A stretch of DNA of 40,732 nt from positions 1 to 40,732 of IMG/VR virus record IMGVR_UViG_3300034947_000017; one strand, 5' to 3'. The DNA is from a virus. Under the pieces are notes generated by a model. That model was not told the DNA's origin. It saw only the letters and a list, made by a program, of their open reading frames with translations, and did not search any database. The translations under genes and the position numbers were made by a program. This document shows, one piece after another, positions 29,896 through 36,836 of this stretch (its first letter is position 1; each line of letters begins with the position of its first letter).

Positions 29896-30800
29896 CACGC
29901 CACCGTCCGCGACATGTCGCAGCGGTGCTCGGCGGCGACGTCGAGCATCCGACCGAGACCCGTGCCACCGTCTACGCAGAGGAGCGGAGCCTCGCAGTGA
30001 GCACAGGTCAGCCACGGGTAGCCGTCGTCGGTGTTGACGTAGGCAGCTGGCCTGCGAGTCGACGTTCCGGCCACCCGCAGGAGCGCCTCGGCGGCCGCGG
30101 TCACCGCGCTGGCGACGTAGTCGCGGTGGAGCTGGAGGCAGTCCGGGCACCTGGTCCCGGTCTCACCCTCGGCCATGCGCCAGCCCGCGAGGTTGCCCGG
30201 GAGGCCGGGCCGACCGCATCCGGCGCAGTAGATGGTGCTGGCGGCCTTGGGCCGGTCGATCGCGAGCTGGGCGAGGTCGGTGATGCCGGTCGGGTCGTGG
30301 CACTCGCACAGGCACCTGTCCGCCTCAGCACGGCGCATGCCGTGCTGACCCCTGCCGCACGGCTCCGCGCGGCCGAGCTCCTGGGCCTGGCGGTGAGCCT
30401 CGACGAGCCGACCGGCCAGGATCTCTGCTCGCCGCTGGAGCCGCTGGGCGGTGGTAAGTCCGGCGTACGGGCCGGTCGGGTGTCGCTGGTCGCCCCACTT
30501 GGCGATCTGCTTGGCTCGTTCGCTGGAGATCGCTTCGAGCACGGCCCCGGTAGCGCACCTCGAACATGGCTCGCCGGCGCGCTCTATGGCGCGGTTTGCC
30601 GCCGCCGCACCGTGCTCTGGGCAATCCCTGCACGTCACGCATGGTGCGTCGCCGGGCTTCGCGTCCACGTAGTAGTCGCAGTTGCAGCCGTAGCACCAGC
30701 GCAGCGGATCGCCGTGGGCATGGGCGACGTGCTCTTTCGCCTGGCCGCAGTAGGTGTGTGGGATGCAGCCGCAGGGCAGCGTTTCCAGGATCTTGGCCAT
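29895..30800 (-). CDS. Multi-zinc-ribbon protein
   Basis: A 301-aa protein with many Cys pairs: LPCGCIPHTYC, WCYGCNCD, CVTCRDCPEHG, CSRCATG, CLCECHD, YCAGCGRPG, RCPDCLQ, TCAHCEAP, so five or more metal sites are likely. Near residue 95 is SSERAKQIAKWGDQRHP, an ER-x-KQ-x-KWG-x-Q motif seen in phage proteins sometimes linked to nucleotide pyrophosphatases; whether it is catalytic here is unclear. ATG 30800 follows AAGGAGG. Confidence 0.78.
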   Translation of the reverse strand: MAKILETLPCGCIPHTYCGQAKEHVAHAHGDPLRWCYGCNCDYYVDAKPGDAPCVTCRDCPEHGAAAANRAIERAGEPCSRCATGAVLEAISSERAKQIAKWGDQRHPTGPYAGLTTAQRLQRRAEILAGRLVEAHRQAQELGRAEPCGRGQHGMRRAEADRCLCECHDPTGITDLAQLAIDRPKAASTIYCAGCGRPGLPGNLAGWRMAEGETGTRCPDCLQLHRDYVASAVTAAAEALLRVAGTSTRRPAAYVNTDDGYPWLTCAHCEAPLLCVDGGTGLGRMLDVAAEHRCDMSRTVA

Positions 30801-30813
30801 CGATCAGTCCTCC

Positions 30814-31740
30814 TTAGGTGGCGTGTTGGCGTAGGTGGGTGGCGCAGATGTCGCCAGTGGCCGGATCGACCGCGAGAACGATCTGGCCGTTGGCGTGGCA
30901 GGCGACGCAGAAGCCGAGACCCTTTCCTCGACCATTCGGCGACGGGGCGGGCTCGGCTGACGCCGGCCGCCGGTCTTCGCGCGCGCGGTCGTAACTTGCG
31001 GTCTCTGGTTGAGGTGGTGGTTGGTCTTGTTGGTCGGAGGTTGAGTTTTTAGATTCAGTCCCCGGCGCCTCTGGCGCCGGGGGTCGCAGGGGGTCTGGGG
31101 GCAGCGTGCCCCCAGGGGTGGTTCCTTGGGTGGTTGTAGTGGGTGGTTCCTCTGGGTGGTTCGGGGGGCACTGCGTCCCGGACATCCGGGATTCTGCGTC
31201 CCGGACGCCGGTACTTTGCGTCCCGGACATCCGGGATTCTGCGTCCCGGACACCGCTATCGCCATCGTTATCCACAGGGCTTACGGGTTGGTTATCCACA
31301 GCCCCATGTCCGGGACGGAGAATCCCGGACACATCGGCTGACTTCTTTCGTTGACGCCGTTCGCGGCGCCGCTGCGACTCCACTTCGCGCACCCGATCGG
31401 CATCGGCAACCATCGCGGTCCACTCGTCCTCTGGACGCTCCCTCTCCATCGCGAGCGTCCACCGGACCACGCCGTCACGGGTGGTCCCATCCCGAGAGAT
31501 CAGCTTCGCCTCTTCCAGGCGCCCCATGGCGCGCTGGATCGTGCGCTCATCGAGCCCGGTGGCGTACCGAATGCGCAGCACCGACGGCCTGGACTCCTTG
31601 CCCGCAGGATCGGCGTGCTCGGCCAAGACGACGAGCACCATGCGAGCGGTAGAATCGCGGCCCTCCTTGACCGCGCCCTCTTTGGCCGTGCGGAGCATCG
31701 GCGCCTGGTAGAGCGCCCATGAGACGGCCTGGTAGCTCAC
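30814..31740 (-). CDS. Replication-initiator-like protein carrying the origin
   Basis: A 308-aa protein. Residues 10-100 are a winged HTH (ARMVLVVLAEHADPAG, SVLRIRYATGLDERTIQRAM, LEEAKLISRDG) as in phage replisome organisers. A charged coil follows, then a disordered region with a 13-residue repeat (GVRDAESRMSGTQ at 163-175 and 178-190) encoded by iterons, and a C-terminal zinc motif C278-x2-C281 with C299-x2-H302. GTG 31740 follows GAGGAAGG. Two DnaA boxes lie inside the gene, as in lambda O, which suggests that the protein initiates at its own coding sequence. Confidence 0.78.
   Translation of the reverse strand: MSYQAVSWALYQAPMLRTAKEGAVKEGRDSTARMVLVVLAEHADPAGKESRPSVLRIRYATGLDERTIQRAMGRLEEAKLISRDGTTRDGVVRWTLAMERERPEDEWTAMVADADRVREVESQRRRERRQRKKSADVSGILRPGHGAVDNQPVSPVDNDGDSGVRDAESRMSGTQSTGVRDAESRMSGTQCPPNHPEEPPTTTTQGTTPGGTLPPDPLRPPAPEAPGTESKNSTSDQQDQPPPQPETASYDRAREDRRPASAEPAPSPNGRGKGLGFCVACHANGQIVLAVDPATGDICATHLRQHAT
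31172..31251 (+). repeat. Iterons in the replication gene
   Basis: Four direct copies of TGCGTCCCGGAC at 31172, 31195, 31217 and 31240 (steps 23, 22, 23 bp, about two helical turns). A 35-bp block is repeated exactly with a 45-bp period. Related GTCCGGGAC (inverted, 31308-31316) and TCCCGGAC (31323-31330) lie beyond the DnaA boxes. Confidence 0.8.
31268..31300 (+). other. ori: Two DnaA boxes, probable replication origin
   Basis: TTATCCACA at 31268-31276 and again at 31292-31300, both perfect matches to the classical box and in the same orientation, 24 bp apart. They lie between the iteron block and two further half-iterons. The T-rich stretch at 31041-31058 is a possible unwinding element. 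Confidence 0.75.
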
Positions 31741-31774
31741 GCGATGCCTTCCTCGTTGCCCTATTGGTTACGCC

Positions 31775-31847
31775 ACATTGGTGTGGCCACTTGCAGGTTA
31801 CATAGGCTTGCGGACCGTCCGCAAACATTGCGTGGCCACACCGATGT
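31775..31847. promoter_or_regulatory. Operator-like inverted repeats between divergent genes
   Basis: ACATTGGTGTGGCCAC (31775-31790) pairs with GTGGCCACACCGATGT (31832-31847) with one mismatch; both contain the palindrome GTGGCCAC. Between them is TTGCGGA-CCG-TCCGCAA (31808-31824). A TATGTA -10 for the minus-strand replication gene lies at 31804-31799. It probably controls both divergent genes, the regulator likely being the HTH protein at 31864. Confidence 0.65.
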
Positions 31848-31863
31848 CTGTCACACTCGACCT

Positions 31864-32076
31864 ATGACCGCCGATTCCGTCGCCATAGCTGCGCGTGCCT
31901 ACCGCCGCGCCGAGGCGGCACTGGAGCGTCGGCGCCGCGAACTGGCTGACGCCATCGGCCACGCCGCGCTCGTCGAGGGTCGTCGACAGTCCGAACTGGT
32001 CGCCGTGACCGGCTATACCCGCGAGCACGTCCGCCGGATCACCCGCGAGTACGCCGAGCGAACCGATCACAGCTGA
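31864..32076 (+). CDS. Small HTH regulator divergent from the replication gene
   Basis: A 70-aa protein: a basic coiled N-terminus (YRRAEAALERRRRELADAI), then an HTH (GRRQSELVAVTGYTREHVRRI). ATG 31864 has no ribosome binding site, so it may be leaderless. It lies alone on the plus strand between two minus-strand blocks, faces the replication gene across inverted repeats, and ends at a bidirectional terminator. Likely a repressor of replication and late genes. Confidence 0.72.
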   Translation: MTADSVAIAARAYRRAEAALERRRRELADAIGHAALVEGRRQSELVAVTGYTREHVRRITREYAERTDHS

Positions 32077-32094
32077 CACCTCCTGATGAGTCGG

Positions 32095-32121
32095 GCCCGG
32101 CCCCAACTTGCGGGACCGGGC
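32095..32121. terminator. Bidirectional terminator between convergent genes
   Basis: A 10-bp stem with one mismatch (32095-32104 with 32112-32121) and a 7-nt loop. It ends both the plus-strand HTH gene (stop 32076) and the minus-strand early block (stop 32127). Confidence 0.7.
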
Positions 32122-32126
32122 GGTGG

Positions 32127-32507
32127 TCATGTGGTCTGGTACTGGGCCACGCGCTCCTGGACGACCCACGCGGGCAGGCCGAGGCGAGTGGCGATCTCCT
32201 GCACGGACAGGCCACGCCGGTAGAGCCGCTCCAGTGCCTCGACCCGCTCCTGTGCGGTCAGCCCAGCCGCCGGCCACCCGGCGCAGGCGAGATCGACGCG
32301 GGTCTCGTCGAAACGGTGCTCTGGCGCCTCGGCGGCCAGGCGCGCTCGTGCGCGCGCCCTGCGTCGATATTTGCGGTCGGCCTGGCGCACCATGCCCAGC
32401 GCGTCCGCACACCGGCACCCGTGCCGGGCGTAGGCCCATGCCGTCGCGTGGGCGAGCGCGGGACAGCCTGGCCTGACCCCGTAGACGATGCTCGCCGGCC
32501 CGGTCAT
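32127..32507 (-). CDS. HTH protein, paralogue 1 of a pair
   Basis: A 126-aa protein: an N-terminal module IVYGVRPGCPALAHATAWAYAR-like with HGCRC, a basic linker (YRRRARARARLAAEA) and a C-terminal HTH (LSVQEIATRLGLPAWVVQERV). It shares its N-terminal pattern and layout with the protein at 33084-33491. The Cys-rich start (RPGCP, GCRC) may bind metal. It is the last gene of the early block. ATG 32507 overlaps the previous stop as ATGA. Confidence 0.78.
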   Translation of the reverse strand: MTGPASIVYGVRPGCPALAHATAWAYARHGCRCADALGMVRQADRKYRRRARARARLAAEAPEHRFDETRVDLACAGWPAAGLTAQERVEALERLYRRGLSVQEIATRLGLPAWVVQERVAQYQTT

Positions 32508-32638
32508 CGGACACCGCTAGGTTTGACCGGCCGTAGCGCGTAGCACTGGCGACAGCCGCGGTGGCGTGGCCGGTTGGTCACAATCCACCAGCCGCAGCCG
32601 ATCGCCGGTCGGTAGGCGGGGTTGGTCGTGGCGGTCAT
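32504..32638 (-). CDS. 44-aa Cys-containing protein
   Basis: MTATTNPAYRPAIGCGWWIV, then RGCRQCYALRP: three Cys and aromatic residues, possibly one metal site. Coupled by ATGA overlaps to both neighbours, which is the main support. Function unknown. Confidence 0.6.
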   Translation of the reverse strand: MTATTNPAYRPAIGCGWWIVTNRPRHRGCRQCYALRPVKPSGVR

Positions 32639-33084
32639 CGGTCCACTCCCGCCGCGTCGCGAATGGCGCTGCCAGCGAGGTCCATCAGTGCGCTCATGTC
32701 GTCGTAGAACCACACCTGTTCGCCCTCGATCGACGCGTCCCACAGCGCCCTGGCTTGCTCGGCATCGCGATTCACGACAGCCGCGATCAGCCGTACGGCC
32801 CACAACTCATGGCGCGCTTCGGGCACCGACTCTGGTACCGCCTGCTTGCCGTTGTAGACGAAGCGCACGGCGATCATGCCGCCCTCGGATGGGCTGCCCA
32901 CACCCTTGGCGCTGGCGGCCGCACTGGCGATGCCGCGGCAGAAGAGCCACAGCCCGTGCCCTCCGTAGCGCAGGCCGACTTCATAGAGGATGCTGGCAGT
33001 GTCGTGGCTGTCCCTGTTGGCCGCTGCCGTCAGCGCCTTCCACACCTTGCCCTCGAGCCACTTCTCGTCGATGTTGCCGAGCAT
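32635..33084 (-). CDS. Unknown early protein
   Basis: A 149-aa protein: MLGNIDEKWLEGKVWKALTA, SILYEVGLRYGGHGLWLFCRG, then MIAVRFVYNGKQAVPESVPE, ELWAVRLIAAVVNRDAEQARALWD. Mixed alpha/beta, no recognised motifs. It lies between the two HTH paralogues, with TGATG and ATGA overlaps. Confidence 0.7.
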   Translation of the reverse strand: MLGNIDEKWLEGKVWKALTAAANRDSHDTASILYEVGLRYGGHGLWLFCRGIASAAASAKGVGSPSEGGMIAVRFVYNGKQAVPESVPEARHELWAVRLIAAVVNRDAEQARALWDASIEGEQVWFYDDMSALMDLAGSAIRDAAGVDR

Positions 33085-33491
33085 CAGTCCTCCTCCGCCT
33101 CGTACCGCCGTGCCCGCGCCCGGTAGCGCTGCACGGTCCGTACGCACAGGCCGAGACGCGCTGCCGTAGCGCGTCCGGACAGTCCGGCGTCCCGTAGTCG
33201 CGCCACTGCCAGCGTGCGTTCCGTCTGCGATAGGGACCGGAGTAGGTCTCGGCTGGCCGGACCAAGACATGCCAGGTCGACGGCGATCTCGTCGACGTCG
33301 ACCCCTCGGCGTGGCGGCACGCCCAGGCCAGTGCGTGGATGACGAGCTCGCCACTGTCGCTGGTGGCGTAGGTACTCCTCGCGCGCTCCTGCGCACCTGC
33401 ACCCGTACCGGTGGTAGGCGCGTTCCGTGCCGTGTGCGGTGCCCGGACAGCCAGGCCGGCGACCGTAGACGATGCGCACCGTGCCGGTCAC
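33084..33491 (-). CDS. HTH protein, paralogue 2 of a pair
   Basis: A 135-aa protein. The N-terminus MTGTVRIVYGRRPGCPGTAH, then YGCRCAGAREEY, matches paralogue 1; the C-terminus holds an HTH (GLSGRATAARLGLCVRTVQRY). Both proteins have an ERxxAxxRLxxxGLS-like stretch before the HTH. GTG 33491 overlaps the previous stop as GTGA. The pair probably arose by duplication around the 149-aa gene. Confidence 0.78.
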   Translation of the reverse strand: MTGTVRIVYGRRPGCPGTAHGTERAYHRYGCRCAGAREEYLRHQRQWRARHPRTGLGVPPRRGVDVDEIAVDLACLGPASRDLLRSLSQTERTLAVARLRDAGLSGRATAARLGLCVRTVQRYRARARRYEAEED

Positions 33492-33697
33492 CCATCCACC
33501 TCCGGGTCGTACCGGGCCCGGGCCGCGTCCTGCGCGGCGGCCATCGCATCAGCGAGAGCGGCCCGGTGCTCCCGGTATGCGGCGATCGCCTCCTCGTCAT
33601 GCGCGCCGTTGCTCTCGATCAGGTGACACCAGGTGCAGGTGCCCAGCGCGTCCGGGTCGTCCAGGTAGACGTGTGGGCTGATCACGCGGCGACTCAC
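33488..33697 (-). CDS. Small CxxCH protein
   Basis: A 69-aa protein: MSRRVISPHVYLDDPDALGT, then C21-T-W-C24-H25 (half a zinc site or a zinc knuckle) and a helical Ala-rich end (EEAIAAYREHRAALADAMAA). GTG 33697 overlaps the methyltransferase stop as GTGA. Similar short proteins with CTWCHL are common in actinophage early regions; role unknown. Confidence 0.68.
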   Translation of the reverse strand: MSRRVISPHVYLDDPDALGTCTWCHLIESNGAHDEEAIAAYREHRAALADAMAAAQDAARARYDPEVDG

Positions 33698-34428
33698 GAC
33701 GCACCGCCCAGCGACATGGCCGACGCCATGATCAGTCGGCCGATGTGCTCGGCGACCTGCGGGACGACGGCGTTGCCTAGGGCCCTCACGCGGTCCACCC
33801 GACCGGGTAGCCCATGAGCCACTCGACCCAGTCGGGGTTCGACGGCCCACCGATCGACTCTGGCAGGCTCAGCCCGCACCCCCGCCGGTCTCGGTACGTC
33901 GCCGAGTGCGGGCTGAGCCCGCCGCGCGTGGCATCCTTGGCCAGCGGCGTGGGCCACACCGAACAATCGGCGTCGTGGGTGTGGGGCACCCACTGCACAA
34001 GCGGAGGCCCACCCCACTCTGTGCCGGTATCCAAGTCGCACAAGGTCGGCGTGGACGACGTCGAGTCCTCGGGCGAGCAGACCGGGCACGTTCTCCCAGA
34101 GCACCCACCCGGGTCGGACCGCGGCGATGACCTGCTCCATAGCTGGCCAGAGCCATCGGTCGTCATCCTGCGCCAGGCGCTTGCCCGCCTGGCTGACCGG
34201 TTGGCAGGGGAAGCCTCCGGCGATGACGTGAACAGCTGGTCTTGGCTCGCCTGCCCACCAGTCGGCGGCTGTACGGACGTCGTCATGGCGGGGTACCTCC
34301 GGCCAGTGTCGGGCGAGTACGGACCGGCAGAACTGATCGATCTCGACCTGGCCGACGACCCGCATTCCGGCGCGCTCCAGGCCGAGGTCGAGGCCGCCGA
34401 TGCCGGCGAACAGCGAGAGGACGTTCAC
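33694..34428 (-). CDS. DNA cytosine-5 methyltransferase
   Basis: A 244-aa protein, short for the family. Motif I is LFAGIGGLDLG (7-17), motif IV GGFPCQP with nucleophile C75, motif VI ENV (112-114), motif VIII RRRLF (152-156) and motif X RVRALGNAVVPQ (213-224). The target-recognition part between VIII and X is only about 50 residues. Over the same DNA a +1-shifted frame (motif part 33786-33956) reads SVWPTPLAKD and NPDWVEWLMGYPVGW, which are also C-terminal motifs of phage methyltransferases. Likely protects phage DNA from host restriction. GTG 34428, coupled by GTGA. Confidence 0.88.
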   Translation of the reverse strand: MNVLSLFAGIGGLDLGLERAGMRVVGQVEIDQFCRSVLARHWPEVPRHDDVRTAADWWAGEPRPAVHVIAGGFPCQPVSQAGKRLAQDDDRWLWPAMEQVIAAVRPGWVLWENVPGLLARGLDVVHADLVRLGYRHRVGWASACAVGAPHPRRRLFGVAHAAGQGCHARRAQPALGDVPRPAGVRAEPARVDRWAVEPRLGRVAHGLPGRVDRVRALGNAVVPQVAEHIGRLIMASAMSLGGAS

Positions 34429-34643
34429 GACGCACCGTCCAGGGCGGCCAGGCCGGCCTCGGTCAGCGAGTACTGGGTGAGCGCCAGCTCCTCCTCGGCG
34501 GTGCCCAGCGCCACCGTGGCCTCCTCCAGTCGCGCGTGCGCCTGGTCCAGCTCGGCCCGCACTGCCACCAACTGGGCGCAGCACTCGCATACTCCGGGGT
34601 GCCCGGGGGCCGGCACGTGGCCAGCCCCCGTCGTCCCGGTCAT
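34425..34643 (-). CDS. Small coiled-coil protein
   Basis: A 72-aa protein: a Gly/Pro N-terminus with VCECC, then a long helix (LVAVRAELDQAHARLEEATV, LGTAEEELALTQYSL). The Cys cluster C19, C21, C22 could bind metal. ATG 34643 and its stop are both coupled to neighbours (ATGA, GTGA). No family is recognised. Confidence 0.65.
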   Translation of the reverse strand: MTGTTGAGHVPAPGHPGVCECCAQLVAVRAELDQAHARLEEATVALGTAEEELALTQYSLTEAGLAALDGAS

Positions 34644-35008
34644 CGCCGACCGCCACTGCGCCTGAGCTCGCGCCGCTCGTCCTCCGTCGTGCCGCCCCAG
34701 ATGCCGTAGTCCGTGGTGACCCCGCCGGCCAGCGCGTACTCCAGGCACTGGCGGCGTAGCGGGCAGCTGGCGCACACCTGCTTGGCCGCGGCCGCCTGGA
34801 GAACGCTGGGGCCCTCGTGCCCGGCGGGGAAGAACAGCTCTGGGTCCTGCTCGCGGCACGCCACGCGCGGGTCGGCGAGCCAGTCGCCGTCACCGGCCTC
34901 GCGGCTCGGCCGCGGTGCGTACGGGTCCCGCAGCAACGGGGCGGTGGTCCCGTATCGTCCCGGGCCGACGGCACCGTGCACGCCGCGGGTAGCGCTAGGC
35001 CGGCTCAT
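34640..35008 (-). CDS. whiB: WhiB-family transcription factor
   Basis: A 122-aa protein with the four iron-sulfur cysteines C51, C79, C82 and C88 (ACREQDPELFFP; QVCASCPLRRQCLEYAL) and the family turn GIWGG (102-106) followed by basic ERRELRRSGGRR. WhiB proteins bind a 4Fe-4S cluster and the main sigma factor. Phage copies such as that of TM4 can repress host whiB2 and affect division or superinfection. ATG 35008 overlaps the helicase stop (ATGA). Confidence 0.95.
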   Translation of the reverse strand: MSRPSATRGVHGAVGPGRYGTTAPLLRDPYAPRPSREAGDGDWLADPRVACREQDPELFFPAGHEGPSVLQAAAAKQVCASCPLRRQCLEYALAGGVTTDYGIWGGTTEDERRELRRSGGRR

Positions 35009-36735
35009 CGCACACCCCCAGTGACCTCACGGGCGGCCCGCGCGGCGGCGACCGCGGCCAGGTACTGTCCGGCATGCAGGTCGAGCCACGCCCGGCGGTC
35101 CGCCACGGGCCCGGCCGGCAGGACGCACCGGGCCGACCACACCGCGGCCTCGGTCCGGCCACAGGTGCAGTCGTGGCCACCGCAGCGCCAGCAGTGCGGC
35201 GTGGGGATGTCGTCGGCCGGGATGGCGGGCGGGGCCGCCCGCCGCGGAGCGATCTCCACCACCTCGGCCGGGGGTGGAGCGGGTGGCTCCACCCCCGGCT
35301 CCGCGGGCGACGCATAGTCGTCGATCCACGCGAGGCTGCCCCGGTCGAGCACCTCGCGCGCCCTGGTGGTCGCGACGTAGGCGAGCATGAGCTCGCCGCG
35401 GTCGAGATCGACTGGACCGTCGTCGCGCGGCTTCGGCGCGCTAAAGTCGCGGGCGATGCGCACCCAGGGCCATTCGCGGCCCTTGGCCTTGTGCGCCGTC
35501 GACACCACCACGTCCGCGTGACGCTCGTCGACGAGGGAGTCGACGAGGCGGAGCAGCCCGGTCGGGGTGTGGTCGTCGACGAGACGCACCATCGCACGCA
35601 GATCCGACCCGTCCTCCTCCTCCTCGACGTACGCTTTGACCTGGCCCCATGTCGCGAACGCCAGGAGGTCGGGGTGGTCCGTGGGTGCGCCGCATTGGAG
35701 CTGGCCGGCCGCGATGGCGAAACGCCGGATTTCGGCGCCACCACCGACGAGCGCCACGCCGCGATTGGCCCTCATGGCGTCGACGACCTCGGTCATGGCG
35801 CCCGCGTTGGTGCGGCACAGCACCGCGTCCGGGTACTCGACCGGCCCGATGCGCGAGTCGATCGCGTCGTAGCCGCTCAGACGTAGCGGCGCGTCCAGTA
35901 GGCCGAGCCAACGGTTCGCCTCAGCGGCGACGCCAGCGCCGAACCGCCAGCTCTGACTGAGCTGGTACCGGTCCCCTGGTGCGACGCGCATGTAGTCGGT
36001 CGCACCGCGCCATCCGTAGATGGCCTGCGCGCTGTCGCCGACGACGATGCGCTGCCCGCGCTGGGCGGCGACCAGGGCTGCCACGCACCCGTTGGCGTCC
36101 TGCGCCTCGTCCAGGAGCACGTAGTCGGCGGGCAGCTGCGGATTGGTCAACGTCCAGGCCTTGAGGTAGTAGTCGTGCTGGTAGCGGAGCTGGCCGCCAG
36201 CCCTCGACAGGTCTTCGCTCCAGGCTCGCTGCGCGATCGGCGCGAGGTGACGGGCCAGCTCGGCCTGACCGGCCCGGTCGATACCGGGGACGATCGGCAC
36301 GTGCATGGGTCCGATTGCCGCGTCGCCGGTATAGCACCAGCGGCCCACCGTGGACATGACCAGCCGAGCAAGCTGCTGCGGCGAGAGCATGACCTCGCCG
36401 ACCTTGACTGGGCCGTTGATGCCGAGGATCTGCGCGGTGCGTTGGGCTGGCACCCGCGGCCCGCCCAGCCGGTGGGCGAACTGACGGCCGATCGCACCGA
36501 AGGCGAGCGCGTGTGCGGTCTTGCAAGTGACGGTCCGCGGGAAGTCCCGAGCGGCGTCGGTGGCAATCGCCCGGTTGTAGGCGATGTACACACCTCGGCA
36601 GCGAGCATCTTCAGCGGCGAGCATCTTCAGCGTGGAGGTCTTGCCGGTTCCGGCACCGGCCTCGATGACGAGGTCGGCACCGGTCTTCGCGGCCGCCACG
36701 ATGGCCGCCTGCTCGGCAGTGGGCCTGTGGTTCAT
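35005..36735 (-). CDS. UvrD/Rep-type superfamily 1 helicase with C-terminal zinc ribbon
   Basis: A 576-aa protein. Walker A AGAGTGKT (26-33), Walker B LLDEAQD (D209, E210), motif III VGDSAQAIYGWRGA (233-245), QSWRFG (261-266), STAHKAKGREW (412-422) and LAYVATTRARE (451-461) are all present. A linker leads to CWRCGGHDCTCG (C515, C518, C523, C525). It would unwind DNA during replication or recombination next to the Sak4-like ATPase. ATG 36735. Confidence 0.95.
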   Translation of the reverse strand: MNHRPTAEQAAIVAAAKTGADLVIEAGAGTGKTSTLKMLAAEDARCRGVYIAYNRAIATDAARDFPRTVTCKTAHALAFGAIGRQFAHRLGGPRVPAQRTAQILGINGPVKVGEVMLSPQQLARLVMSTVGRWCYTGDAAIGPMHVPIVPGIDRAGQAELARHLAPIAQRAWSEDLSRAGGQLRYQHDYYLKAWTLTNPQLPADYVLLDEAQDANGCVAALVAAQRGQRIVVGDSAQAIYGWRGATDYMRVAPGDRYQLSQSWRFGAGVAAEANRWLGLLDAPLRLSGYDAIDSRIGPVEYPDAVLCRTNAGAMTEVVDAMRANRGVALVGGGAEIRRFAIAAGQLQCGAPTDHPDLLAFATWGQVKAYVEEEEDGSDLRAMVRLVDDHTPTGLLRLVDSLVDERHADVVVSTAHKAKGREWPWVRIARDFSAPKPRDDGPVDLDRGELMLAYVATTRAREVLDRGSLAWIDDYASPAEPGVEPPAPPPAEVVEIAPRRAAPPAIPADDIPTPHCWRCGGHDCTCGRTEAAVWSARCVLPAGPVADRRAWLDLHAGQYLAAVAAARAAREVTGGVR

Positions 36736-36836
36736 GATGCCACCGCCCGTGGTGCCACGTCGGCCGCGCGGCCCTTCGCTGCCGCCGCCAGGCCCTCCAG
36801 CCGGAGGACTTCCCGGACGCGTTCGATGCGGTTCAT
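36732..36836 (-). CDS. 34-aa peptide between Sak4 and helicase
   Basis: MNRIERVREVLRLEGLAAAAKGR, one amphipathic helix and an Ala-rich end. ATGA overlaps on both sides suggest that it is translated. Function unknown; it may simply maintain translational coupling. Confidence 0.5.
   Translation of the reverse strand: MNRIERVREVLRLEGLAAAAKGRAADVAPRAVAS

Noticed and set aside
29679-31052. Plus-strand open frame of 457 codons over the zinc-ribbon and replication genes
   Set aside because: The opposite strand encodes coupled Cys-rich proteins with good starts; this frame is a shadow.
31172-31251. CRISPR array
   Set aside because: Four 12-bp repeats spaced 22-23 bp lie within an open reading frame; repeats and spacers are far too short, and no cas genes are present.
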